DNA of 8,713 nt from Rhodoferax sp. UBA4127 (GTDB taxonomy: Bacteria; Pseudomonadota; Gammaproteobacteria; Burkholderiales; Burkholderiaceae_C): NCBI GenBank assembly GCA_002381045.1, contig DFWT01000145.1:31474-40186 (forward strand), written 5' to 3'. The notes under the pieces are model-generated. The model worked only from the letters and a program-made list of their open reading frames with translations. It was not told where the DNA came from and ran no database searches. A program made the translations under genes and the position numbers. Of this stretch, positions 1 to 6,982 are shown in pieces. How positions within the stretch are numbered: position 1 is the stretch's first letter; the number at the start of each line of letters is the position of its first letter.

Positions 1-573
1 CAGCGCATGCGTGAGCTGGCAGTACAGTCGATCAACTCAACCAATAAGGCGGGCGATATCAGTGCGTTGAATCAAGAGTACACCCAACTGCAGGCCGAAT
101 TGGCGCGCACTGTGACTGCGGTTCAGTTCAATGGCAACTCGTTGTTCAATAACACTGCAGATTTCGACTTTCAGGTGGGTGCCAATGCGGGTCAAACCAT
201 CACAGTCAGTGGGTCGATCATGAACATTGCCGCGGCGCCAACCACGACCGCCATACTCGCCGGTTCTGCCAGCGGGCTCAGTTTCACAAATAGCGCCAAC
301 TCGACCAATTTGTCCGCCATCGACGATTTGCTAACGACGATCAACTCTACACGCGCATCATTGGGGGCGGTACAAAGCCGGTTTGAAACCACCATTTCAT
401 TTTTAAAGACAGCAGTTGAAAATCAGGCCGCCGCTCGGGGTCGCATTATGGATGCTGACTTCGCAGCTGAAACAGCTGCATTAAGCAGGGCGCAGATCTT
501 GCAGCAAGCCGGAACTGCAATGATTGCCCAGGCGAATCAGTTACCACAGGCAGTCCTGAAACTTCTTCAGTGA
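1..573 (+). CDS. fliC: Flagellin, C-terminal part (5' end outside window)
   Basis: Structural subunit of the flagellar filament, secreted by the flagellar type III system. The reading frame is open from base 1 and gives 190 residues. The start (QRMRELAVQS, then LNQEYTQLQ and FNGNSLF at about 43-49) is the conserved end of the N-terminal D1 helix, so roughly the first 90 residues are missing. The variable middle is short (about residues 60-108) and rich in Ser/Thr. The C-terminal D1/D0 region is canonical: INSTRASLGAVQSRFE at about 114-129, ARGRIMDADFAAETA at 145-159, and RAQILQQAGTAMIAQANQLPQ at 163-183. It ends on the usual LKLLQ. Total length would be near 280 aa, a small flagellin. The glycosyltransferase and sugar genes downstream suggest that it is O-glycosylated on the Ser/Thr-rich surface segment; this is an inference. 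Its promoter lies outside the window. Confidence 0.97.
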   Translation, partial: QRMRELAVQSINSTNKAGDISALNQEYTQLQAELARTVTAVQFNGNSLFNNTADFDFQVGANAGQTITVSGSIMNIAAAPTTTAILAGSASGLSFTNSANSTNLSAIDDLLTTINSTRASLGAVQSRFETTISFLKTAVENQAAARGRIMDADFAAETAALSRAQILQQAGTAMIAQANQLPQAVLKLLQ

Positions 574-614
574 TGTCGTCGCAATACTGAAGTTGGTTGT
601 GGTTTTGTCGTAGC

Positions 615-661
615 AATCGCGCCGAGTTGAAGATCCGAGAAAGCGATGGGCGCTGATTTTT
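615..661 (+). terminator. Possible flagellin transcription terminator
   Basis: AATCGCGCC (615-623) pairs with GGCGC-t-GATT (649-658). This gives a 9-bp stem with one bulged T, and three further T residues follow directly. It lies about 40 bases after the flagellin stop, where a terminator is expected. The 25-base loop is long for an intrinsic terminator and the T run is short, so the call is tentative. Confidence 0.3.
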
Positions 662-683
662 CGAGTGGAAAATCCGACGCTCG

Positions 684-699
684 TGGCATTATCATTGCT
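684..699 (+). promoter_or_regulatory. Sigma-54-like promoter element
   Basis: TGGCAT-N6-TTGCT matches the -24/-12 consensus TGGCAC-N5-TTGCW, with the GG and GC doublets ten bases apart as required and only the sixth base (T for C) off. A transcript would start near 711, leaving a leader of about 340 bases before the glycosyltransferase at 1051. Flagellar genes in several proteobacteria use sigma-54, although sigma-28 is used a few kilobases away here. A single match of this quality could still occur by chance. Confidence 0.3.
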
Positions 700-1050
700 A
701 AGTTGTCCAGACGAACTATGCGACTTAGAGAGGATGCAGACTTTATGCGCTTGGTAGCTGATAGCAAAAAGGTGAATTTTTCGTTCTACCAATGCAAAAA
801 GGCATTTTCAGACGCTGTTGGACACTGCACAAGTGTGGGCATTGCTGGGGCGCTTTTGGGGTGCCATTGATGGACTTCGCGGTCGCATTCTGTTTTCGCA
901 AATTTGAGTGTTCTTGTTGGTTTCTTAACCCGACCTTGGGTCGGCTCCTAATGGGTATTTCGCCTCCGAGGTAGACAGCGTGGTCATCAGGACGTTTCCC
1001 TCAAAGGATTTAGTCTGCGTTTTTGCTCTATTGATGTCAATACACTTACC

Positions 1051-4000
1051 ATGACATACCTTCACAACCGTCTAGCTTCCTTTTCGGATAGCACAAGTGT
1101 GTTTAGTCAACTTGGGAACCCATACTACATTGTCGCACCCGCATTTTCAGATCGATCAGCGGGTATTCGTTTGCTTCATCAACTCTGTAGCCTGTTAAAT
1201 AGGGTGGGTTATGAGGCCCATTTGGTTACTGATGAAATCTCTGGAAATCTTTGGACACCAATTCTTACTGAGCATCAAAAAAAAGCGCACTACTTAGCTG
1301 GAAAAAAGCCGATTGTTGTTTATCCGGAGGTAATACGTGGTGCTCCTCTAGGGCTTGGCTTAACAGTTCGATATGCCTTGTACTTTCCTGGGGTGTATGG
1401 ACAGGGTGATAAGACATTTCAGGATGGCGAACTCGTGTTCAAGCATAGAGATTTGCTTTATCCGACTGGCCAGGAGCTGCATTTACCGATCGTCGATCTG
1501 GACTTGTTCACACACCCAGCGGAAGGCTCTGAGAGATCGCTTACCTTGGTGTACTACAACCGCTATAGCGGTCCGCTGCAGAACCACGGCGATGACGTGA
1601 TTGAGATTTCATCGAAGAAACCGGTTCCCTACCGGGAGACTGCCGCCCTTTATAAGAAGGCGAAGGTAATGTACGCATACGAAGGAGCAACGACAACTAT
1701 TGAGGCACGATTGTGTGGTTGCCCTGTCGTATTGGTTCCAAATGAGCAAAAGTTGCCTGCCTTTGACGATGATCAGAAGTACTACGGTACTTCTGGTTTG
1801 GGATGGGGGTTAGAACCTGACGCATTGCGGCATGCCACGGAAACCGTTGGGCAGTATCAAGTGGAGTATCTGAGCAGTATCAGTCGCTGGAAAGATCAGC
1901 TAGTTGCGTTTATTGAAGTCACCCAGGCCGCCGCCGAGGCGTTACCCGCAGAAGTTGCATGGCCTCAATCGGTCGTAGATGGATTACCTGGGATATTTGC
2001 AGATTCAGTGGATTTGGCTAAGAGAGCAGATCGGTTGAAGTGGGCGCGCGTTCACACTCAATACAAGCAGTGGAGGCAACGGAGCTCACTCAGAGAAATT
2101 GATGGACAAATATACGCTGAGCATCTGGCTCAAGGTGGGATTGCCGGGCTGGCAGTGGTGATTGCGCATCGTGGGGGTCATGATCATGAACTGGCTGATA
2201 CGTTGGACTCCATTCAGGCTAATTTGATCGCGCCGAAATGCTTGCATATAGTGAGCGATCAACCGGTTCCAGTTGGATGGGTGCAGGATGACGGAATCAC
2301 TTGGTCTGATGCAAAGCAACTTGACCAGGTATTGGGTGTAGAAGTCACCTGGGTGCTGGTGATGGAAGCTGGTTGCACGCTTGAGCCGCATGCGCTTGCT
2401 GAGTGGGGTTGGTATGCACAGCACGCATCACCCAGTGTGCTTGGAATTTACTCTGACGAAGATGTTCGGCAAGTTGCTCCACCAAGCGGGGCCGATGACC
2501 AGCAATTTGCCTGGCCATACTTCAAGCCTGATGCGAATCTGGAGCTGCTCCAGTGCATGAACTACCTTGGCACCGTCACAGCCTGGCGTAGGGAGACCTT
2601 GCGCGCAGCTGGTTACCCAATCAACCCAGCTGACATTTATGGCTTGGGCTTACGGTTGATGCATGGTCGTGGCCGAGCGTCCTTATTACACATCGATAGC
2701 GTGTTGTTTCATGCGCCGATAGATGCCTCGTCTGAGCGGGAAAGCGACGAATTTACCGCCGCTGAGGCTGCGCTGCGCTTAGTCCATCCGGATGCCTGCC
2801 TGCGCCCGTTGCCACATTGGGGAAGCTGGCTGGCACATTATCCGGTAAGGACCAATGCACGCGCGTCATTGGTTGTTCCTACTGGACTACAAACTGGCTT
2901 CTTGCGCAGCTTGTTAAAAGGTGTGATTCGTGAAGGAGTTGATGGCATCGGAGAGATTCTATTGATTTGCCATCAAGATCACGCCGAGGAAGTTCGAGAC
3001 GCGACGCGCGACTTGAACTTGCCAGCGGTTCGCATCCTGACATATGACAATATTGACTACAACCACAGCGCCGCACTCAATTTGGGTTTCAGCCAGGCGA
3101 GTTGTGAATTTGTGCTGGTTTGCGATGATGACATCGAGCCTCTGCATAAGGACTGGCTGGGCCAGTTGCTGGCTCTTTTGGATCGCCCAGGCATAGGATG
3201 TGTCGCACCACGATTGCTGGCTGCAAGGGGTAATGATGCTCAGGTTAACGGGGGACCCCTCATATTGGGTGTTCAGAACCTGGCAGCGCCCTACAACGGG
3301 GAAGAGCGTTGGACAGGTGAAACAGGAGTTTATGGGCGATTGCAGTTCACTCAAAATGTCAGCGCAGTAGCCGGGCACTGCTTTGCGACTCGGCGCAGTC
3401 TGTGGGTCGATGTAGGTGTCTTCGATGAAAGTGAAATTCCTTTCTGGTCTCCGGTCCTTGATTGGTGTTTGCGGGCGGGGCAGAAGGGCTGGCAACATAT
3501 TTGGACACCGCTTTCAGGTGTCTTGCATCATGGTGGGAAAACTGTGGAGTTCCTGCGGCGAGATCCGCGTCGTGCACTTGAATTGACCGATCAGGCATTG
3601 ACAGAATGTAACTCGATGCATGTTCGGTGGGGCAGTGTTTTGGCGAGAGATCCTGCTTACAACCGGCACCTGTCACTCACGACTCCGTTTGATATTGAGG
3701 CTGATATCGTGATCGACTGGCAACCTGCCCGAAAGGACCGACCAAGAGCCTTGGCGGTTACCCTCCATAGTGGAGCTGGTCAGTATCGAGTCGTTGAGCC
3801 GTTTGCGGCTTTGCAAGCCGCTGGAACAGCGCAGACAGTCGTTGTCTTACCTTTAGCTCGCGGTGCAACTCGGCTGTTACAACCCCTTGAGTTGCTGCGG
3901 GCTGCACCGGACTGCTTGGTTCTGCAGCACTCGGTGGACGATGGTCAACTCGGTTTGATTGATCGACTGCGCGCAGTAGCACCTGGTATTCCCATCATTC

Positions 4001-4743
4001 AGATGGTTGATGACTTGTTTGGTGAAGCGCCGGAGAAGCACCCCAATCGGGCGTTTCTGAACCGTGAAGGGCACCAGCGCATGAGTCAGGCGCTATTGAA
4101 GTCGCAGCGAATGATCGTGACCACTGAGCCGCTGCGTGAACACTACGCACGCTACATCACCGATGTTCGTCGGATACCCAACTGTTTGGCGCCGCAATGG
4201 GACGGCCTGGTGAAAATTGTTGGGCCGCGGCAGCGACTTCGTGTCGGTTGGGTTGGTGCAGGACAACATCAAGATGACCTTGAGATGATAGCTGCCGTCG
4301 TCGCCAGTCTAGCCGGGGAGGTGGATTGGATATTTATGGGGATGTGTCCTGACAAGTTGCGACCCTACATCCATGAGTTTCATCCCTTTGTCTCCATAGC
4401 TGATTATCCAAAGAAAATGGCATCTCTAAACTTGGATATTGCGATTGCACCACTGGTGGATAATTTATTTAATCGGTGCAAGAGCAATCTGCGCTTGCTC
4501 GAATACGGAGCGATGGGATGGCCTGTAGTATGCTCAGATGTGTACCCCTATCAGACCGATGATCCGCCAGTCGTACGTGTGGTCAACGACACGCAGGCTT
4601 GGATTCAGGCTATTCGAACATTTTATGAACCACAGATTCGACAACATCTAGGGCAATCGCTTGCAAAATGGGTTGACGAAAAATTTCGTTTGACTCAGTG
4701 GGTGGACGCGTGGAGTAAGGCGTTATTTGATGATATTTCGTGA
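1051..4743 (+). CDS. Large four-domain glycosyltransferase, probably flagellin glycosylation
   Basis: A 1230-residue protein that transfers sugars from nucleotide donors; flagellin is the probable acceptor by position. No signal peptide or membrane segment is apparent, so it is cytoplasmic. Four regions can be seen. (1) About 20-290 is GT-B-like, with E211/E218 in YEGATTTIEARLCGCPVV like the C-terminal sugar-nucleotide motif of GT4-type enzymes. (2) About 360-600 is GT2/GT-A-like, with YSDED (467-471) and FKPD (491-494), but EAG (439-441) stands where DxD is expected. (3) About 605-850 is a fuller GT2 domain with CDDDIEP (691-697), D804 in DWCLR and HHGG (826-829). (4) About 895-1225 is GT4-like GT-B, with VGWVGAG (1065-1071) and KSNLRLLEYGAMGWPVV (1144-1160). 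ATG 1051 is the only in-frame start nearby; no Shine-Dalgarno is evident. Large multidomain enzymes beside fliC recall Fgt1/Fgt2 of Pseudomonas syringae. Donor and linkage cannot be read from the sequence. GC is lower at both ends (about 37% in sampled lines) than in the middle (48-67%). Confidence 0.9.
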   Translation: MTYLHNRLASFSDSTSVFSQLGNPYYIVAPAFSDRSAGIRLLHQLCSLLNRVGYEAHLVTDEISGNLWTPILTEHQKKAHYLAGKKPIVVYPEVIRGAPLGLGLTVRYALYFPGVYGQGDKTFQDGELVFKHRDLLYPTGQELHLPIVDLDLFTHPAEGSERSLTLVYYNRYSGPLQNHGDDVIEISSKKPVPYRETAALYKKAKVMYAYEGATTTIEARLCGCPVVLVPNEQKLPAFDDDQKYYGTSGLGWGLEPDALRHATETVGQYQVEYLSSISRWKDQLVAFIEVTQAAAEALPAEVAWPQSVVDGLPGIFADSVDLAKRADRLKWARVHTQYKQWRQRSSLREIDGQIYAEHLAQGGIAGLAVVIAHRGGHDHELADTLDSIQANLIAPKCLHIVSDQPVPVGWVQDDGITWSDAKQLDQVLGVEVTWVLVMEAGCTLEPHALAEWGWYAQHASPSVLGIYSDEDVRQVAPPSGADDQQFAWPYFKPDANLELLQCMNYLGTVTAWRRETLRAAGYPINPADIYGLGLRLMHGRGRASLLHIDSVLFHAPIDASSERESDEFTAAEAALRLVHPDACLRPLPHWGSWLAHYPVRTNARASLVVPTGLQTGFLRSLLKGVIREGVDGIGEILLICHQDHAEEVRDATRDLNLPAVRILTYDNIDYNHSAALNLGFSQASCEFVLVCDDDIEPLHKDWLGQLLALLDRPGIGCVAPRLLAARGNDAQVNGGPLILGVQNLAAPYNGEERWTGETGVYGRLQFTQNVSAVAGHCFATRRSLWVDVGVFDESEIPFWSPVLDWCLRAGQKGWQHIWTPLSGVLHHGGKTVEFLRRDPRRALELTDQALTECNSMHVRWGSVLARDPAYNRHLSLTTPFDIEADIVIDWQPARKDRPRALAVTLHSGAGQYRVVEPFAALQAAGTAQTVVVLPLARGATRLLQPLELLRAAPDCLVLQHSVDDGQLGLIDRLRAVAPGIPIIQMVDDLFGEAPEKHPNRAFLNREGHQRMSQALLKSQRMIVTTEPLREHYARYITDVRRIPNCLAPQWDGLVKIVGPRQRLRVGWVGAGQHQDDLEMIAAVVASLAGEVDWIFMGMCPDKLRPYIHEFHPFVSIADYPKKMASLNLDIAIAPLVDNLFNRCKSNLRLLEYGAMGWPVVCSDVYPYQTDDPPVVRVVNDTQAWIQAIRTFYEPQIRQHLGQSLAKWVDEKFRLTQWVDAWSKALFDDIS

Positions 4744-4805
4744 GCCACTAATTCAGACTAGTGTCAAGCAACAGATGCTAATGCAAAGATAGCCTCTTCA
4801 ATTGT

Positions 4806-5267
4806 ATGGAAAACCAATACCATCCCACGGCTGAAGTTCAATCATCTTTCATCGGTCCAAATACACGCATATGGCAGTTCGTCGTCATTCTTCCAAAGGC
4901 GCGTATAGGTTCTGATGGCAATATTTGTTCTCACGTCTTCATTGAAAACGATGTTATTGTTGGTGATCGCGTAACTGTAAAGTCCGGTGTGCAGTTGTGG
5001 GATGGCTTACGCATTGAAGATGATGTATTTATTGGCCCAAACGTTACTTTTACAAATGATCAGTTTCCACGAAGTAAGCATTTTCCCGCAGTTTATTCAA
5101 TTACTACACTTAAAGCTGGTGCATCTATTGGCGGCGGAGCGACGCTTATTCCGGGGGTGACAATTGGTCGCAATGCCATGGTTGGTGCAGGGGCCGTGGT
5201 GACAAAGTCGGTGCCAGATGGTGCTCTAGTCGTCGGCAATCCGGCCAGGATAGTTGGATATGTCTAG
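4806..5267 (+). CDS. fdtC: Hexapeptide-repeat sugar N-acyltransferase (FdtC/QdtC/WbbJ type)
   Basis: A 153-residue left-handed beta-helix acyltransferase. It probably N-acetylates the 3-amino group of dTDP-3-amino-3,6-dideoxyhexose using acetyl-CoA, or another acyl-CoA. Hexapeptide periodicity (I/V-G-x-x-x-x) runs through IGPNTRIW (16-23), IGSDGNICSHVFIEN (34-48), VGDRVTVKSGV, IGPNVTFTND (76-85), IGGGATLIPGVTIG (108-121) and VGAGAVVTKSVP. It closes with the usual VGNPARIVGYV. The TNDQFPRSK element (83-91) is typical of the FdtC/WlbB-like branch acting on amino-deoxy sugar nucleotides. Length fits the family. The start lies 62 bases after the glycosyltransferase stop with no clear ribosome binding site. 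GC is low, about 35% in a sampled line. The exact acyl group cannot be deduced, and assignment to this pathway rests on the two genes that follow. Confidence 0.85.
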   Translation: MENQYHPTAEVQSSFIGPNTRIWQFVVILPKARIGSDGNICSHVFIENDVIVGDRVTVKSGVQLWDGLRIEDDVFIGPNVTFTNDQFPRSKHFPAVYSITTLKAGASIGGGATLIPGVTIGRNAMVGAGAVVTKSVPDGALVVGNPARIVGYV

Positions 5268-5436
5268 CTGATCAATATTCAAAATGGTGCAAAAGCAAAT
5301 GTGTAAGGCAGACTATCTTTTTAGTTACTATTTTTTGGTGTGCCCCAAGGGAATGGGGTATTGATAAGTTGTGTAAATCTGTAGACTACTTTGCGATTTG
5401 CGGCGTTACTAACTGAAATGGTAAGGCGGGATTTTT
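5268..5436. other. AT-rich 169-bp spacer inside the sugar-biosynthesis cluster
   Basis: An AT-rich spacer (32% GC in the 60 bases from 5281) separates the acyltransferase from the ketoisomerase, although the next two genes overlap. It holds a small hairpin CCCCA-agggaa-TGGGG (5343-5358). It also has a weak sigma-70-like pair, TTGATA (5361-5366) and TAGACT (5382-5387), with a poor 15-base spacing. A 26-codon frame at 5284-5364 shows no family features and is not called. The spacer could carry an internal promoter or be the scar of a lost gene. Confidence 0.4.
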
Positions 5437-5847
5437 ATGAGCATAAACGACTGCAAGATCAGTGATTTGCCGAAAATACATGATCCACGTGGTAATCTAA
5501 CTTTTATTGAAGCCAATAGTCATATTCCCTTTGATATTAAACGTGTCTATTACCTGTACGATGTCCCTGGTGGCACAGAGCGTGGCGGGCATGCGCACAA
5601 GGAGCTTCATCAACTTATCATTGCTATGTCTGGGAGTTTTGACGTAATTCTCGACGATGGAAAAGATAAAAAGCGAGTTCATCTCAATCGCTCTTACATC
5701 GGTCTCTATGTCTGCCCCATGATTTGGCGCGAGTTAGACAACTTCTCTTCCGGCGCCGTATGCTTGGTTCTTGCATCCAATCGCTACGATGAAGTTGACT
5801 ATTACCGCGACTATGCAGAGTTCATGCGTGCGAGGTGGGGCGCATGA
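5437..5847 (+). CDS. fdtA: dTDP-4-keto-6-deoxyglucose 3,4-ketoisomerase (FdtA/QdtA family)
   Basis: A small cupin enzyme of 136 residues that moves the keto group of dTDP-4-keto-6-deoxyglucose from C4 to C3, giving the substrate for 3-amination. Family marks are DPRGNLTFIE (16-25), IKRVYYLYDVP (34-44), the active-site motif RGGHAHKELHQ (49-59; H52 and H54 are the likely catalytic histidines), LNRSYIGLYVCPMIWREL (83-100) and VLASNRYDEVDYYRDYAEF (111-129). The length matches characterised FdtA (about 140 aa), and there is no fused acyltransferase domain, in keeping with the separate acyltransferase upstream. The product could be the 6-deoxy-galacto (FdtA) or gluco (QdtA) ketosugar; R18 and R98 give a mixed signal. 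The start ATG is preceded by an AAGG at 5423-5426. The stop overlaps the next start in ATGA, so the two genes should be translationally coupled. A sampled line is about 35% GC. Confidence 0.92.
   Translation: MSINDCKISDLPKIHDPRGNLTFIEANSHIPFDIKRVYYLYDVPGGTERGGHAHKELHQLIIAMSGSFDVILDDGKDKKRVHLNRSYIGLYVCPMIWRELDNFSSGAVCLVLASNRYDEVDYYRDYAEFMRARWGA
5832..5837 (+). promoter_or_regulatory. Ribosome binding site deciding the aminotransferase start
   Basis: GAGGTG lies six bases before ATG 5844 and is a six-base match to the 16S rRNA tail. An upstream in-frame GTG at 5835 lies inside this motif and so is not a credible start. Confidence 0.7.
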
Positions 5848-6941
5848 AAGTGCCGTTCCTCGATTTGCACGTGGCCTACTTAGAAATCAAGCCAGAAGTC
5901 GATGCTGCTGTTTTGCGCGTGCTCGATAGTGGGCAGTACATTTTGGGTGCTGAAGTTGATGCTTTCGAGATTGAATATGCCGCCTATTGCGAAGCCTCGC
6001 ATGCGATCGGTGTGGCTAACGGACTCGATGCGCTCCATCTCGCGCTTTTGGCCATGGGTGTCGGTCCCGGTGACGAGGTAATTGTACCGTCTAACACTTA
6101 TATTGCTACCTGGTTTGCGGTAAGTCAGTGTGGAGCATTACCAGTACCTGTCGAACCAAGCGATAGCTTGTACAACATCGACCCGCAACGAATCGAGGCA
6201 GCAATTACTCCGCGCACAAAAGTCATATTGCCGGTTCATCTGTACGGTCAGCCCGCTGATCTTGATTCAATCTTGGCAATTGCCACTAAGTATGGGCTGC
6301 GAGTACTTGAGGACGCGGCACAAGCACATGGTGCCAGTTACAAGGGTCGCCGCATTGGCGCCCATGGTGACGCGGTGGCTTGGAGCTTTTACCCTGGCAA
6401 AAATCTTGGAGCGCTCGGAGATGGTGGTGCTGTAACAACCAATGACCCTGAGATTGCGGATCGAATTCGCGTACTACGAAACTATGGATCGAGGACAAAA
6501 TATAAAAATGAAGTGCAAGGGTTCAATAGTCGATTGGATCCGATTCAGGCAGCGGTATTGCGGGTAAAGCTAAGATACTTGAATGACTGGAATGCGCGAC
6601 GTAGGGAGATTGCACTTCGGTACCGTACTGGAATGCAAGGAGGTGTACTCGATCTTCCATATGTTCCAAGTTGGGCGGATCCTGTTTGGCATTTGTTCGT
6701 TGTTAGGCATCCGGAAAGAGACGCCCTTATTAAGCGCCTGAATGACGCAGGGGTGGGAGCGATGATTCACTACCCCATCCCACCGCATAGGCAGGCGGCC
6801 TACGCCGGGATGAATTTGGGGGATGGCGCGTTGCCGTTGGCGGAGAGACTGGCTTCAGAGGTACTTAGCCTTCCGATTGGCCCGCAAATGGAACTCGCAA
6901 CTGTTGATGTTATCAACCAGATCTGTTTTGACTCAACGTGA
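5844..6941 (+). CDS. fdtB: dTDP-3-keto-6-deoxyhexose 3-aminotransferase (DegT/DnrJ/EryC1, FdtB/QdtB type)
   Basis: A PLP-dependent sugar aminotransferase of 365 residues. It converts the 3-keto sugar made by the preceding enzyme to dTDP-3-amino-3,6-dideoxyhexose, with glutamate as the likely amino donor. Visible family elements, numbered from ATG 5844, are: VPFLDL at the N-terminus, GVANGLDALHLAL (56-68), GDEVIVPSNTYIAT (76-89), the PLP-ring Asp in LEDAAQAHGA (D157, with Q160), the Schiff-base lysine in SFYPGKNLGALGDGGAV (K186), LRNYGSRTKY (211-220), LDPIQAAVLRVKL (231-243), IHYPIPPHRQAAY (308-320) and LSLPIGP near the end. Length is normal and all key residues are present. It overlaps the ketoisomerase gene by four bases (ATGA). 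Composition varies inside the gene (about 60% GC near 6001, about 37% near 6481). FdtB and QdtB cannot be told apart here. Confidence 0.93.
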   Translation: MKVPFLDLHVAYLEIKPEVDAAVLRVLDSGQYILGAEVDAFEIEYAAYCEASHAIGVANGLDALHLALLAMGVGPGDEVIVPSNTYIATWFAVSQCGALPVPVEPSDSLYNIDPQRIEAAITPRTKVILPVHLYGQPADLDSILAIATKYGLRVLEDAAQAHGASYKGRRIGAHGDAVAWSFYPGKNLGALGDGGAVTTNDPEIADRIRVLRNYGSRTKYKNEVQGFNSRLDPIQAAVLRVKLRYLNDWNARRREIALRYRTGMQGGVLDLPYVPSWADPVWHLFVVRHPERDALIKRLNDAGVGAMIHYPIPPHRQAAYAGMNLGDGALPLAERLASEVLSLPIGPQMELATVDVINQICFDST

Positions 6942-6982
6942 GCCCCTAGGAATTGCAGGAGAGCGCTTTTTGCCAACTTGCT

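Larger units (their letters stand above)
574..1050. other. 477-bp gap between flagellin and glycosyltransferase, no convincing gene
   Basis: The small open frames here (up to 74 codons on +, 83 on -) overlap one another, lack recognisable family features and have no clear ribosome binding site, so none is called. The gap does hold a possible flagellin terminator near 615-661 and a sigma-54-like element at 684-699. It also has a small inverted repeat ACACT/AGTGT (822-836), a tight hairpin CCGACC-ttg-GGTCGG (930-944) without a T run, and a perfect palindrome ATTGA-tg-TCAAT (1030-1041) just before the next start codon. It probably acts as a terminator plus control region for the glycosylation genes. 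Confidence 0.6.

Noticed and set aside
646..870. A 74-codon open frame in the gap after flagellin
   Set aside because: It has no family features and no good ribosome binding site, and it overlaps the sigma-54-like site and other short frames.
930..944. CCGACC-ttg-GGTCGG hairpin as a terminator
   Set aside because: The loop is only three bases and no T run follows.
1023..1040. TTGACA on the minus strand before the glycosyltransferase start, a possible divergent promoter
   Set aside because: The expected -10 position reads CAGACT, a poor match, and no leftward gene follows.
2715..2722. GCCGATAG inside the glycosyltransferase gene, resembling a sigma-28 -10 box
   Set aside because: No TCAAG/TAAA -35 element lies at the right distance, and the site is deep inside a gene.
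2959..3498. A 179-codon frame on the minus strand within the glycosyltransferase gene
   Set aside because: It lies wholly antisense to a clearly coding region with intact GT2 motifs and has no recognisable domains; it is a shadow frame.
5284..5364. A 26-codon frame between the acyltransferase and the ketoisomerase
   Set aside because: It is too short, in AT-rich sequence, without a ribosome binding site or recognisable features.
6942..6982. AGCGCT followed by five T residues after the aminotransferase, as a terminator
   Set aside because: AGCGCT is a self-complementary six-mer with no loop and no flanking stem, so it cannot form a terminator hairpin.
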